Counted from the first letter of the stretch, positions 16,806 to 26,081 are shown. The stretch is DNA of 64,000 nucleotides from Deltaproteobacteria bacterium (GCA_022601195.1 JAHZIX010000046.1:62001-126000), one strand, 5' to 3'. The notes: a model not told the origin generated them from the sequence alone. Numbers and translations: made by a program.

Positions 16806-17179
16806 TACTTCTCCTCCTGCGGTTCGAGAAGTCGTCGAAGCTCTTGGCGGTCTTGCTCCGAAAGTTCCGTGGACCGGGCGAAGTGGAGCAACAAAGAGGC
16901 GGTGTCCCCCTTGAAGACTCGGCTCAGAAAGGAGGAGCTCTCCGTCTGAATCGCTTCCTGCCGGCTGTTCGCCGCCCTGTACTGATATCGATTTCCGAGT
17001 TGCTCCGTGGTGAGGAATCCCTTCTTGACCAGCCTCGCGAGGAGGGTCTTGATGGTTTTGGGCTTCCAGTCGGTAGATTCTTGCAAATGCTCGACAACTT
17101 CCGCCGAACCAGCTGGGGAGTGATCCCAGAGAAAATTCATCACTTGCCATTCTGCTGCCGAGATTTTGGGTCTGGTCAT
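16805..17179 (-). CDS. BlaI/MecI-family transcriptional repressor
   Basis: A 124-residue winged-helix repressor. It begins MTRPKISAAEWQVMNFLWD, with GGGAG six bases upstream; the open frame extends 20 codons further without a ribosome binding site. The DNA-binding helix is KTIKTLLARLVKKGFL, followed by the C-terminal dimerisation helices (LLLHFARSTELSEQDRQELRRLL). Family members repress their own operon until a BlaR1-type protease triggers their cleavage. One-base stop/start overlap with the M56 protease gene implies translational coupling. The promoter in front contains an inverted repeat that suits autorepression. Confidence 0.92.
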   Translation of the reverse strand: MTRPKISAAEWQVMNFLWDHSPAGSAEVVEHLQESTDWKPKTIKTLLARLVKKGFLTTEQLGNRYQYRAANSRQEAIQTESSSFLSRVFKGDTASLLLHFARSTELSEQDRQELRRLLEPQEEK

Positions 17180-17191
17180 TTCTTGCTCCCT

Positions 17192-17239
17192 ATTGACTAC
17201 GTCTGTGGGCATTATGCTTACGGTTGTAGTCAATGTCAA
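17192..17239 (-). promoter_or_regulatory. Sigma-70-type promoter with dyad operator of the blaI-blaR1-like operon
   Basis: On the minus strand a perfect -35 TTGACA (17239-17234) is followed after 17 bases by CATAAT (17216-17211). The inverted repeat ATTGACTAC/GTAGTCAAT (17192-17200 and 17226-17234) brackets the -10 box. Such a dyad is the expected place for BlaI-type dimers to bind. The repressor ATG is about 12 bases beyond the dyad. Confidence 0.75.
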
Positions 17240-17548
17240 TGCTTACGCACCCCAGACCTCGAGAGTTTGGACATCCCTCGAGAGCTCAAGGGCATCGGGA
17301 GGGCTCAGGGGCATCGGGGGAGATTGTCGGTATGCTCCTGGGAATTCGCTCTTGGGAAGGCTGCTCTTGGGACACAGCTCCCAGGAATGTTGCTCTTGAG
17401 AAGGCTGGCGAATCGGGAAAAAATCTCTTCTTGGACCGAACACTTCCAGACCGTATTGCCTCTTAGTAGGTGACAGAGCGAGGGGACCTGATCCATGGGG
17501 CCTGCGCGGTCAGGGAGCCGCGAGATAGTTCTTAGAGAACGAGATCAA

Positions 17549-18097
17549 ATGACCAGCCAACTGCGAGAAGCTCGCCTCGTGCTCCGGGCACAGTCCGGGG
17601 ATCTCGAGGCCCTGGACACCCTGCTCGAGGGCATCCAGGCGCCTCTCTTTCGGTATCTCCGGAATCTGGTCGGCGAGGAGGCCTTGGCGGAAGATTTACT
17701 CCAGGAGGTCTTCCTGCTGGTCTGCCGCAAGATCAAGTGGCTTCGTGAGCCGAGAGTCTTTCGAGCCTGGGCCTATCGCATCGCCAGTAGGGAGGCCAAG
17801 CGCAGTCTGGGTCGCGAGAAGCGTTGGCGAGATCAGGTACGGGATGAAGCAGTTCTGTCCCAGCTTTCTGATCCCAAGGCGGATTTTGCTGAAGAGGTCG
17901 AGATGGCGGCTCATCTGCCTGAGCTGGTGAGCGCGGTTCCAGCGGCCAGTCGCGCCGTGCTCCTACTGCACTACCAGGAAGAGCTCACCCTTCGGGAAAT
18001 CTCGGATGTTTTGGAGCTGCCCTTAGGAACCATCAAGTCCCGGCTGGCCTATGGACTCGCGACCCTTCGCTCTGGCATCAACTCGGAAACCCCATGA
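17549..18097 (+). CDS. ECF-family RNA polymerase sigma factor
   Basis: A 182-residue sigma-70 family protein. Region 2 reads LFRYLRNLVGEEALAEDLLQEVFLLVCRKI and the region 4 helix-turn-helix LLHYQEELTLREISDVLELPLGTIKSRLAYGLATLR, both characteristic. The ATG before TSQLREARL was chosen; an upstream ATG adds 18 unlike residues. It starts an operon with two small membrane proteins, in the position where anti-sigma factors usually lie. It is divergent from the BlaI repressor gene across a 370-base region. Confidence 0.92.
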   Translation: MTSQLREARLVLRAQSGDLEALDTLLEGIQAPLFRYLRNLVGEEALAEDLLQEVFLLVCRKIKWLREPRVFRAWAYRIASREAKRSLGREKRWRDQVRDEAVLSQLSDPKADFAEEVEMAAHLPELVSAVPAASRAVLLLHYQEELTLREISDVLELPLGTIKSRLAYGLATLRSGINSETP

Positions 18098-18112
18098 AAG
18101 GAGCTCACCGCT

Positions 18113-18223
18113 ATGGAAAGTCTGACTCGGAAACAACGCATCGGGCTGCTGGCAACGTTTCTCGCCATCGATGGATTGATCATCGCTGCGGTCCTGATCA
18201 AAACCGGAATTCTTGGTGGATAG
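18113..18223 (+). CDS. 36-residue single-pass membrane protein
   Basis: ATG with AAAGGAG nine bases upstream, 15 bases after the sigma gene stop. The protein starts MESLTRKQRIGLL, continues with one hydrophobic helix, and ends KTGILGG. The next gene follows after 16 bases with its own strong ribosome binding site. Position and spacing support a real gene in the sigma operon. Its role is unknown; control of the sigma factor at the membrane is a guess. Confidence 0.7.
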   Translation: MESLTRKQRIGLLATFLAIDGLIIAAVLIKTGILGG

Positions 18224-18239
18224 AGGAGAGGAGGACGTT

Positions 18240-18539
18240 ATGACAAATGTTTCCAACTTAGACGAAAGGCGGCGACTCGCTTTGGATCAAGTCAAAGAGA
18301 GTGAGCGTCACGTTAAGTTTTTTTTCGTCGGAATTGCCTTGTGGGAGTTGATCCTGCTGGTCTTGATCGTCGCCTTCATGGATTTTGGGGATCGCCTGCA
18401 TTTACTCATTTTTCTTTCGGCGGCCATCGTCTACGGAACTCTCGGCATCGGTCTGGTCACGCTGGGAGCCTACACCCGGCAGAATACTCTGAGGATTTTG
18501 GCGGCGCTGGAATTGCTCAGTGAATCTCGGCAAGGGTGA
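18240..18539 (+). CDS. Small two-helix membrane protein in the sigma-factor operon
   Basis: A 99-residue protein starting MTNVSNLDERRRLA, with GGAGG five bases upstream. A charged, helical N-terminal 30 residues (LALDQVKESERHVKF) precede two membrane helices (FFVGIALWELILLVLIVAF and LLIFLSAAIVYGTLGIGLVT). This layout, a cytoplasmic helical segment followed by membrane helices, fits a small anti-sigma-like or sigma-associated protein, but no anti-sigma motif is seen. It ends the operon ahead of a strong hairpin. Confidence 0.7.
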   Translation: MTNVSNLDERRRLALDQVKESERHVKFFFVGIALWELILLVLIVAFMDFGDRLHLLIFLSAAIVYGTLGIGLVTLGAYTRQNTLRILAALELLSESRQG

Positions 18540-18715
18540 GATAGGGAGGGCTAACAGCCTGTGGTGAAACTCACTCTGGCTGCGAACGGGCCTTTGGCGG
18601 CGGCTCTTCGTTGAAGAATCCTCGACAAACCTCGGGTTTGCCTCCGGTTCTTCACCTTGATCCTCCTCCAAGTTCCTGGTTCTCGCCAACGAGGGACTTT
18701 CACCACCGGCTGCTA

Positions 18716-18753
18716 AGAGACGATCCCAGGGTGAAGCACCTGGGATCGTCTCT
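18716..18753 (+). terminator. Perfect 15-bp hairpin between the sigma operon and the xdh locus
   Basis: Arms AGAGACGATCCCAGG and CCTGGGATCGTCTCT with an 8-base loop, followed by CTTGCCATTTTT. It lies between the end of the sigma operon and the start of the molybdenum hydroxylase gene. It probably ends the first transcript, although the T-tract is delayed. Confidence 0.6.
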
Positions 18754-18833
18754 CTTGCCATTTTTCCACCCGCCTGGGACAATCGAGCGCAAATGTTGAA
18801 TCTGGAGAACTTCCGCCGATCTTGGAGGTCGCC

Positions 18834-21023
18834 ATGAAGCGTCGAGAGGGCCTTGCCAAGCTCACTGGCCGGGAGCGGTACGTCGATGACTTGGTCATCG
18901 AAGGCTGCTGGTGGGGGGCTACGGTTCGCAGTCCGGCAGCACGGGGAAAAATTCGCGAGATTCGCTTCGGGGAAGAGGTGGATTGGAACGAGGTGGTGGT
19001 GGTGAGCCACGAGGACGTGCCGGGTAAGAACACCATCGCATTGATGGAGGAAGACCAGCCGGTGCTGGCCGCAGGCTATGTTCGCCACATTCATGAAGCA
19101 GTCCTGCTTTTGGCCCATCCATCGCGAGACGTGGTGCGCCGCGCCGCGGCGGCGGTGGAGATAGAGGTCGAAGAGGAGTCCCCCGTCTTCGACTTTCGGG
19201 TGCCTCCCGAAGCGGATCAGATTCAATATTCCGACGACAACCTCTTCAAACGGCTGCTCATGGAAAAGGGGGATGTGGCCTCAGCGTTGGCTTCGGCACC
19301 CTTGGTGGTGGAGGGGGTCTACGAGACGGGGGCTCAGGAGCACGTCTACTTGGAAAACCAGGGGATGGTGGCTTGGGAAGAGGACGGCGTGGTGTCTGTT
19401 CAGGGCTCTATGCAATGTCCCTACTATGTTCTGAAGGCGATGAGAGAGGCCCTCGCCAGGGACGACCACCAGATGCGAGTCATTCAGACGCCCACCGGTG
19501 GTGGCTTTGGGGGCAAGGAAGAGTTTCCTTCCGGCATCGCTCTCCACGCTGCACTGTTGACACTGAAGGCCGGGCGACCGGTAAAACTGATTTACGACCG
19601 CGGTGAGGATATGGCTGCGACCACCAAGCGTCATCCTTCCCGGGTTCGTCACCGCACGGCGGTGGCGGAAGATGGTCGCCTCCTGGCCCAGGAAATTGAC
19701 ATCCTGCTGGATGCCGGCGCCTACATGACTCTGTCACCAGTGGTGCTTTCGCGGGCGGTGATTCATGCCGCCGGCCCTTACTCCTGTGACAACGTTCGGG
19801 TGGAAGGCAAGGCGATCCTCACCAACGCGGTGCCTTTCGGCGCCTTTCGTGGCTTTGGCGCTCCTCAAAGTCTCTTTGCTTGCGAGCGCCACATGGATGT
19901 GATCGCCCAACGACTGGGTATGGATCCGCTGCGCTTGCGCCGCCGTAACCTGCTGCGAGATGGCCAGTCGACGGCCACTGGGCAGGTTATCGAAGACGGT
20001 ACGGACCGGCTGGAAGTGCTCGACCGAGCCTTGGAGCTTTCGTCTTTCCATCAAAAGCGGCGCGCGCACATTACCTTCAACGGTAGCGAGACCTTTCGCC
20101 GCCGAGGTATCGGTCTGGCGACCTTCCATCACGGAGCTGGCTTTACCGGCTCCGGTGAGGTCTACCTGGACTCCGTAGTGCACGTGGCAGGTTTGCCGGA
20201 CGGGCGCATCGAGGTTCGCGCCGCCAGCACGGAGATGGGCCAAGGGACGATCACGGTCTTTACTCAGTTTGCTGCCGATCGAATGGGAGTTGACCCGGAA
20301 GACGTTTTGATCGCGCCACCAGATACTTCCAAGGTGCCGGATAGTGGACCCACCGTGGCTTCGCGAACCACGATGGTGGTGGGCCATCTGGTGGAAAAGG
20401 CCTGCGATGATCTGCGAGAGAAACTGGGGCTATCCCCTCAAGCCACTGGCGCAGCCCTGCGGGAAGCTCTCGGTCATTGGCATGCAGGTCACCCGGATCA
20501 AGAATTGTTGGGTGAGGGTCGCTACGAGGCGCCTCCGGGAATTGTCTGGGACGATGAGAAATACCGTGGCGATGCCTACGGAGCCTATGGTTGGGCCACC
20601 TATGTGGCGGAAGTCGAAGTTGATCTGCGAACCTACACCGCCCGAGTGGTGGATTTCGTGGCCGTCCAGGAGATCGGTAAGGTGATTAACGAAGTGTTGG
20701 CTCGCGGCCAAATTCAGGGCGGCGTGGTCCAAGGGATCGGCTGGGCCTTGATGGAGGAGTGCAAATGGCGGGATGGCGCGATGGTCAACAATCAATTGAC
20801 CAACTACATCATTCCCACCAGCGACGACGTTCCTCCGATTCGTGTCGGCTTTCTGGAGACTCCTTATCCCCACGGTGCTCAGGGTGCGAAGGGCATCGGC
20901 GAGCTTCCCATGGACGGCCCCGCTCCGGCCATCGCCAACGCCGTAGCAGTGGCCCTGAATAAGGACCCCAGGGTGATTCCCCTCACTCCGGAAAGGATCA
21001 TGAGTCTGGTAGAGACTTCCTAG
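18834..21023 (+). CDS. Xanthine dehydrogenase-type molybdopterin-binding subunit
   Basis: A 729-residue large subunit of a molybdenum hydroxylase, the usual length for separate bacterial subunits. GGAGG lies five bases before the ATG. Typical motifs are RYVDDL at the N-terminus, PTGGGFGGKEEFP, GAFRGFGAPQ, ASTEMGQG for cofactor contacts, and the late KGIGELPMDGPAPAIANAV with the probable catalytic Glu. It should oxidise purines (hypoxanthine/xanthine) or a related N-heterocycle together with the FeS and FAD subunits encoded 3.7 kb downstream. The neighbouring aldolase-like gene favours purine catabolism. The exact substrate cannot be read from the sequence. Confidence 0.92.
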   Translation: MKRREGLAKLTGRERYVDDLVIEGCWWGATVRSPAARGKIREIRFGEEVDWNEVVVVSHEDVPGKNTIALMEEDQPVLAAGYVRHIHEAVLLLAHPSRDVVRRAAAAVEIEVEEESPVFDFRVPPEADQIQYSDDNLFKRLLMEKGDVASALASAPLVVEGVYETGAQEHVYLENQGMVAWEEDGVVSVQGSMQCPYYVLKAMREALARDDHQMRVIQTPTGGGFGGKEEFPSGIALHAALLTLKAGRPVKLIYDRGEDMAATTKRHPSRVRHRTAVAEDGRLLAQEIDILLDAGAYMTLSPVVLSRAVIHAAGPYSCDNVRVEGKAILTNAVPFGAFRGFGAPQSLFACERHMDVIAQRLGMDPLRLRRRNLLRDGQSTATGQVIEDGTDRLEVLDRALELSSFHQKRRAHITFNGSETFRRRGIGLATFHHGAGFTGSGEVYLDSVVHVAGLPDGRIEVRAASTEMGQGTITVFTQFAADRMGVDPEDVLIAPPDTSKVPDSGPTVASRTTMVVGHLVEKACDDLREKLGLSPQATGAALREALGHWHAGHPDQELLGEGRYEAPPGIVWDDEKYRGDAYGAYGWATYVAEVEVDLRTYTARVVDFVAVQEIGKVINEVLARGQIQGGVVQGIGWALMEECKWRDGAMVNNQLTNYIIPTSDDVPPIRVGFLETPYPHGAQGAKGIGELPMDGPAPAIANAVAVALNKDPRVIPLTPERIMSLVETS

Positions 21024-21259
21024 TCCGTAGCAGGCCTCCGTTCTGCATCGAGAGGCGTGATCGCCCTCTCCCCAGCGCCAGTTCCTTGGCTAGGGTCCGC
21101 CAAGTTCTGCAGTACGATCGAAATATCCTAGGTACCCTCTTGCCTACCTTGGAAGTCTCGAGGGCTACGGGATGTCTGTTACCATCAATGCCATTCGAAG
21201 TTTCCAACGAGTTTGGGTTCTCTGCTTCCAAAGTCACGTTAAGGAGAAGATATCTCTTG

Positions 21260-22795
21260 ATGGGAAGAGGAATTTTCACAGCTTTTTTCCTGACTCTCAT
21301 GTTCTTCGGGGCTTGTGATGGCAAGCCCTCTTCAGAGCCAGGGTCAGCGGGCCTCGAGGCAGCTTCGGCTCAGAAATCTAGGCCCCTAAGAGCGGTCATC
21401 GACGAAGACTTACCTACCTTGGATCCGCACCATCACCTGACGATCGTCGGGGGCTTGGTGCTGCGCAACATTTTCGAGCCGTTGGTAGATCTCGGTCCAG
21501 AAGGAGAGCTGGTTCCTCGCCTGGCCAAGACCTGGGAGACCGCCGATAGCCAGAGATGGCAGTTCTTTCTGCGAGAGGATGTCTTCTTTCACGATGGCGC
21601 TACGCTGACCACAGCGGATGTGGTTTTTAGCCTGGAGCGGTGCAGGAACGATCCGCGCAGCGAGATAGGTGGGTTTCTCGCTGGCGTGGAGTCGATCTCC
21701 CATGACCCTCAGGCAGGCCGCATCGACATCGAAACGACTCGGCCGGATCCCTATTTTTTAGAGAGCTTAGCCGCGGTTTTGGTGGTTTCTGAGAATGCAC
21801 CAGAGGTGATTCTAGAGCCGATCGGCACAGGGCCTTATCGCTTTGGCTCCTATGAGCGCGGCAGCATGCTGACTTTGCAGTCTTTCCCAGAGTATTGGCG
21901 AGGTTCCCCCAGGGAACCTCTGGTGGAATTTTTGGTGATCCCGGAGTCGGAGGTCGCTGTGCAGCGTCTGGAAAGAGGTGAGGTCGACTTGGTCCGGGGG
22001 CTTCCTCCGCGCCTCGTGGATCGAGTGGAGTCGAAGCCGGAGCTTTGGGTCGATTCTCGCCTCAGCCAGAGCGTCCTCTTCCTTTCATTGAATCCGGGTG
22101 TACCGCCTCTCGATGACCCCAAAGTGCGGCAAGCGATTGATTTGGCTCTGGACCGCGAGGCGTTGATGGCAGGTGTTCATCTGAATCATGCACGGCCCGC
22201 AAGTCAGCTCTTGGGGCCGGGGGTGTTCGGCTACGACCCGGACCTGGAGGCGGCCCACCGCGACGTGGAGATGGCTCATCATTTGCTACGGCAGTCGACC
22301 CATGGAGAGGGAGTGGAGTTGCTTTTGGAAACCACCGAAGCTTACCTTCCCCAGGCTATGGCGGTCGGAAAACAGCTCGATGGGGCTGGCTTCGAAACCA
22401 AGGTAGTAGCCAGACCATGGCCGGACCTCTACGCCGGGCTGGAAGCGGGAACCGTCGGTGCCTGGTATGGCTTGTGGAATTTCGACAGCTCCGATGCAGG
22501 CATTTTTTTCGATCAGGTGATTCATACACCGACGGCAGACGGAAATTGGGGAAGCGCGAATTTCTCCGGTCACGGAGATGCTGAAGTCGACCTGTTGATT
22601 CGAGCGGCTAGTGCAGAGTTGGATCCGGAAGCTCGTCGAAGACAATTTCAACAAATCTCACGGCGGGTCGCTGAGATACGGATCTACGTCCCCCTCCTCT
22701 GGCCTCTGGACCTCTATGGCATGCGGCGGGATCTCGACTGGGAAGCTCGCAAAGACAGTGGTTTGCTGTTCTTCGATATGCATCGCAAAGAGTGA
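21260..22795 (+). CDS. Family 5 ABC-type substrate-binding lipoprotein, copy 1
   Basis: A 511-residue lipoprotein with Cys19 after FFGA as the lipobox. It has the SBP_bac_5 layout: DEDLPTLDPHHHLT, RNIFEPLVD, FFLREDVFFHDGATLTTADVVFSLER, PIGTGPYRFGSYERG, and KVRQAIDLALDREAL. Such proteins bind peptides, nickel-chelates or other small solutes and deliver them to a permease. AAGGAG is 13 bases before the ATG; a TTG one codon earlier is an alternative start. It is a close paralogue of the next gene. No permease or ATPase gene lies nearby. Confidence 0.9.
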   Translation: MGRGIFTAFFLTLMFFGACDGKPSSEPGSAGLEAASAQKSRPLRAVIDEDLPTLDPHHHLTIVGGLVLRNIFEPLVDLGPEGELVPRLAKTWETADSQRWQFFLREDVFFHDGATLTTADVVFSLERCRNDPRSEIGGFLAGVESISHDPQAGRIDIETTRPDPYFLESLAAVLVVSENAPEVILEPIGTGPYRFGSYERGSMLTLQSFPEYWRGSPREPLVEFLVIPESEVAVQRLERGEVDLVRGLPPRLVDRVESKPELWVDSRLSQSVLFLSLNPGVPPLDDPKVRQAIDLALDREALMAGVHLNHARPASQLLGPGVFGYDPDLEAAHRDVEMAHHLLRQSTHGEGVELLLETTEAYLPQAMAVGKQLDGAGFETKVVARPWPDLYAGLEAGTVGAWYGLWNFDSSDAGIFFDQVIHTPTADGNWGSANFSGHGDAEVDLLIRAASAELDPEARRRQFQQISRRVAEIRIYVPLLWPLDLYGMRRDLDWEARKDSGLLFFDMHRKE

Positions 22796-22994
22796 GCATT
22801 CCCTGACGATCCCTCTATGGGGGCCCATCCTTCAAGGCAAGGCAAAGAGTCAGTATTACAATGATTTATCCTTGTAGGCTGCAAGATCTATCTGCTAAGG
22901 TTTAGCCTTCTCCCCCGATTTCGTTGACGCGGTGCACTCCGGGCTTGTTGCGTTCGAGGCTGAGAGTGCCGCTTTTTGGAAGAGGCTGATTTCT

Positions 22995-24551
22995 ATGAAG
23001 ATCCGGCTTGGCCTGTTTCTTATGTGTTTCCTATGGCTCAGCATCGCCTGCGCCCGCAATGGCGTTCCATCCCTAGCCCCTGTATCCCATGAAACTGTGG
23101 GAGGCAGTGGTGTCGAGCGGAATAACGCCGAGGCTAGGCCTCTTCGTGCCGCCATCGACGAGGACTTGCCTACCCTAGATCCTCATCACCACCTCACTAT
23201 CATCGGCACCGTGGTGCTTCGAAACATCTTCGAACCTCTAGTAGATGTGGACCGAGAGGGAGAGATCGTTCCTTGGTTGGCGGAGCGTTGGCAGACGACG
23301 GACAACAAGACCTGGCATTTCTTTCTTCGCTCGGGAGTGAAGTTTCACGACGGCAAAGCCCTAACTGTGGCCGATGTGCTGTTTAGCTTCGACCGGGCAA
23401 GGAGTGACCCTCGCAGTGAGGTGGGAGGTTTCCTGGCTGGTGTGAAATCCATCGCCGGGGACGCAGACTCGAATCGCATCGATATCGTAACCAACCAACC
23501 CGAGCCCTTTTTTCTAGAAAACTTGGTCTATGTGTCCGTGGTTGCCGAGAAGGCGCCGGAAGAGATCGAACAGCCGGTAGGTACCGGACCGTATCGCTTC
23601 GTTTCTTACCAACGCCAGCGGTCGGTCCGATTGGAAGCTTTCGAGGACTACTGGCAAGGGGCTTCCGACGAATCGGTGGCTGAGCTCGTGGTACTCCCGG
23701 ACGCAAAGGAGGCGGTGGATCAGCTGGAGAGAGGTGAGATCGACCTGGTGAGCAACCTGCCTCCGACCTTGGTCGACCGGGTCGAGTCTAGTTCCGAGCT
23801 ATGGGTCGAGTCTCGGCTGAGCCAGAGCATCTACTACCTTCAACTCAACCCACAGATTCCTCCTTTCGCCGATCCTCGAGTCCGCCAGGCCATCGATCTG
23901 GCGCTGGACCGGGACGAGTTGATGCGCGAGGTGACTCTCCATCACGCTCGGCCAGCTAGCCAGATGCTTGGGCCAGGGATTTTTGGCCATGATCCGGATC
24001 TGACTCCTACCCAACAGGATCGGCCTGCGGCGAGGCGAATGCTGGCGGAGGTGAATTCAGGAAAGGCCATCGAGGTTCTCCTCGAGACAACGGAAGCCTA
24101 TCTTCCCCATGCGGAGAGGATCGCTCAGCAGCTTGTTGAGGTCGGTCTTCGATTCGAAGTCATGAGCCGTCCTTGGCCAGAGCTCTATTCGAGCCTGGAA
24201 GCTGGAGAGGTCGGCGCTTGGTATGGCGTGTGGAGCTACGATGGCTCAGATGGTGGGTTGTTCTTCGATCAGGTCGTCCACTCGTCAACGGAGGACGGGG
24301 CTTTGGGCAGTGCCAATTGGTCCCGCTCCGCCGACCTGGATCTGGATCGCCAGATTCGTCAGGTGCGTGCCGAACAGGATCTCTCGATCCGCGAGGCCAA
24401 GCTTCAAGAGATTTCCAGGGAGGTGACCGATCAGAGAATTCTGATTCCGGTGCTCTGGCCGTTGGATCTCTACGGCATGCGCCGAGATCTGGACTGGGAA
24501 GCTCGCTCCGACGGCCGCCGAGACTTCTTTGAGATGAAGCGAAAGAACTGA
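22995..24551 (+). CDS. Family 5 ABC-type substrate-binding lipoprotein, copy 2
   Basis: A 518-residue lipoprotein (Cys19 after LSIA) aligning over its whole length with the preceding gene. Shared stretches include DEDLPTLDPHHHLTI, LRNIFEPLVD, DPRSEVGGFLAGV, GTGPYRF and the C-terminal WPLDLYGMRRDLDWEAR. The two arose by tandem duplication and have diverged mostly at the N-terminus and surface. Both lie between the molybdenum subunit and the FeS/FAD subunits of the dehydrogenase, suggesting that the ligand is linked to its substrate. This is inference from position only. Confidence 0.9.
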   Translation: MKIRLGLFLMCFLWLSIACARNGVPSLAPVSHETVGGSGVERNNAEARPLRAAIDEDLPTLDPHHHLTIIGTVVLRNIFEPLVDVDREGEIVPWLAERWQTTDNKTWHFFLRSGVKFHDGKALTVADVLFSFDRARSDPRSEVGGFLAGVKSIAGDADSNRIDIVTNQPEPFFLENLVYVSVVAEKAPEEIEQPVGTGPYRFVSYQRQRSVRLEAFEDYWQGASDESVAELVVLPDAKEAVDQLERGEIDLVSNLPPTLVDRVESSSELWVESRLSQSIYYLQLNPQIPPFADPRVRQAIDLALDRDELMREVTLHHARPASQMLGPGIFGHDPDLTPTQQDRPAARRMLAEVNSGKAIEVLLETTEAYLPHAERIAQQLVEVGLRFEVMSRPWPELYSSLEAGEVGAWYGVWSYDGSDGGLFFDQVVHSSTEDGALGSANWSRSADLDLDRQIRQVRAEQDLSIREAKLQEISREVTDQRILIPVLWPLDLYGMRRDLDWEARSDGRRDFFEMKRKN

Positions 24552-24723
24552 CAAGGAACCTGTCGCCCGTCTAGGGCTGGGCGCTTCAGAGCGCAATAGG
24601 CTCCCAGCCCTTCGGATGTCCAGGGTGGTCTTCTCCCGGCCCGGCCTCGCCCTCGCGGCCCAGCGAAGATAGACTTGCGGAAAGATGACGAATCCGTAAG
24701 GCAAGGCAGCCTGGGAGAGGCCC

Positions 24724-25239
24724 ATGAATCAACCCGCAGTGACCGAGGCTTCGGTGAATCAAGATTCCGTGGAGATTTCGTTTCTCCTCAACGATCGGCC
24801 GGTGACCGTCAAGGTCCAAATGGTGGACCGCCTGCTGGACCTGTTGAGGTACCAGTTGGGTCTTTCGGGAACCAAAGAAGGCTGTGGAGAAGGGGAGTGC
24901 GGTGCCTGTACCGTCTACCTCGACGGTTTGCCGGTCAATTCCTGCCTGGTGCCGGCCTATCAGGTTCGCGCCCGATCCGTGACGACCGTGGAATCTCTAG
25001 ACCCTGCGGATCTGGCTCCTTTACATGCCTCCGGTGCGACCCAATGCGGCGCTTGTACCCCTGGGGTAGCGATGACGGCCCGCTGGGTGGTGGCGAACCC
25101 AGATTTGACCAAAGCCCACACCCTCCGAGAGCTGATGGCTGGCAATTTGTGCCGCTGCACCGGCTATGACGGCATCATAGAGGGTCTCGAGGCTTCCCTC
25201 AGGGAGCCGGAAGACGATGGCGAGGCCCCTCCATCATGA
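24724..25239 (+). CDS. Xanthine dehydrogenase-type [2Fe-2S] subunit
   Basis: A 171-residue small subunit with two iron-sulphur clusters. The plant-ferredoxin-type cluster uses Cys54, Cys59, Cys62 and Cys74 (GCGEGECGACTVYLDG), and the second cluster uses Cys108, Cys111, Cys143 and Cys145 (QCGACTPG, NLCRCTGY). It passes electrons from the molybdenum centre to FAD. The usual QCGFC is QCGAC here. The stop overlaps the next start (ATGA), so it is translationally coupled with the FAD subunit. Confidence 0.95.
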   Translation: MNQPAVTEASVNQDSVEISFLLNDRPVTVKVQMVDRLLDLLRYQLGLSGTKEGCGEGECGACTVYLDGLPVNSCLVPAYQVRARSVTTVESLDPADLAPLHASGATQCGACTPGVAMTARWVVANPDLTKAHTLRELMAGNLCRCTGYDGIIEGLEASLREPEDDGEAPPS

Positions 25240-26081
25240 AGCTTCTCCTACCAACCAGCCTAGAGGAAGCCTGTGGGGCGCTAAAAGACCACCCGCAGGC
25301 GATTCCCATGGCTGGGGCTACGGACCTGATGGTTCACTGGCCCTCTCGCTTCGAAGCCCACGAGGGGACCTATTTGGATCTGTCGGCCGTTGAAGAGCTT
25401 CGGCAGCATAGGTTTACCGACGACGCTCTCGTTTTGGGTGGGTCGACCACCTACTGGCAAGTGATGCGCGATCCTCGAGCGAGTCGGGAGTTTCCTTTGC
25501 TCTTGGAGGCCGCCCGCCAGGTGGGAGCGGTACAAATTCAGACCCGGGGAACCTGGGCTGGCAATATCGTCAACGCCTCCCCCGCGGCGGATGGAGTGCC
25601 CGTTCTGATGGCCTACGATGCCGAAATCGAGCTCGTTTCCCATCGAGGAGAAGAAACGGTTCCGTTGTCGGAGTTCTACCTCGGCTACAAAAAGATGCGT
25701 CGCCGACCGGATCAGTTGATTCGTGCCATTCGGCTGCCGCGGAGGTCCTATGAGGTAGAGATCTTCGAGAAAGTCGGTTCCCGCCAGGCCCAGGCGATCA
25801 CCAAGGTGGGAGTTGCTGTGACTCATTCCGAGGCCGGATGGCGGGTGGTGGCCAATAGCGTGGCCGCTTCGGTGTGTCGGTGCCCGGCCCTCGAGGCCTT
25901 GTTGGGGCACGACCTGCCGGTGACCACCCCGGATCATCTACTGCCCGCTATCGAGCGGGACGTCTCACCCATCGACGACATCCGTTCCACCGCCGAATAC
26001 CGCCGCAAAGTACTGGCTCGAGTGCTGTTCTGGGCACTCAAAGAAGGGCGTGGGCGCAATCGAGAGAGAGCTAGAAGATGA
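25236..26081 (+). CDS. Xanthine dehydrogenase-type FAD-binding subunit
   Basis: A 281-residue medium subunit of a molybdenum hydroxylase. FAD-binding signatures are AGATDLMVHW near residue 27, GGSTTYWQVM near residue 68, and QVGAVQIQTRGTWAGNIVNASPAADG near residue 100, with the C-terminal CO-dehydrogenase flavoprotein domain (SVAASVCRCPALEALLG). It takes electrons from the FeS subunit and hands them to NAD or another acceptor. It overlaps by four bases with both the FeS subunit and the next gene, so these three genes form one tight operon. Confidence 0.93.
   Translation: MKLLLPTSLEEACGALKDHPQAIPMAGATDLMVHWPSRFEAHEGTYLDLSAVEELRQHRFTDDALVLGGSTTYWQVMRDPRASREFPLLLEAARQVGAVQIQTRGTWAGNIVNASPAADGVPVLMAYDAEIELVSHRGEETVPLSEFYLGYKKMRRRPDQLIRAIRLPRRSYEVEIFEKVGSRQAQAITKVGVAVTHSEAGWRVVANSVAASVCRCPALEALLGHDLPVTTPDHLLPAIERDVSPIDDIRSTAEYRRKVLARVLFWALKEGRGRNRERARR

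Noticed and set aside
16806..17150. 115-residue N-terminal extension of the BlaR1-like protein
   Set aside because: It overlaps the blaI-like gene in another frame and has no ribosome binding site; the ATG at 16805 is coupled to the blaI stop.
15324..17179. Beta-lactam resistance operon
   Set aside because: No beta-lactamase or penicillin-binding sensor domain is present; the protease carries a different external domain.
21260..24551. A complete peptide ABC transporter in the xdh locus
   Set aside because: Only two binding proteins are present; no permease or ATPase gene lies within the window.
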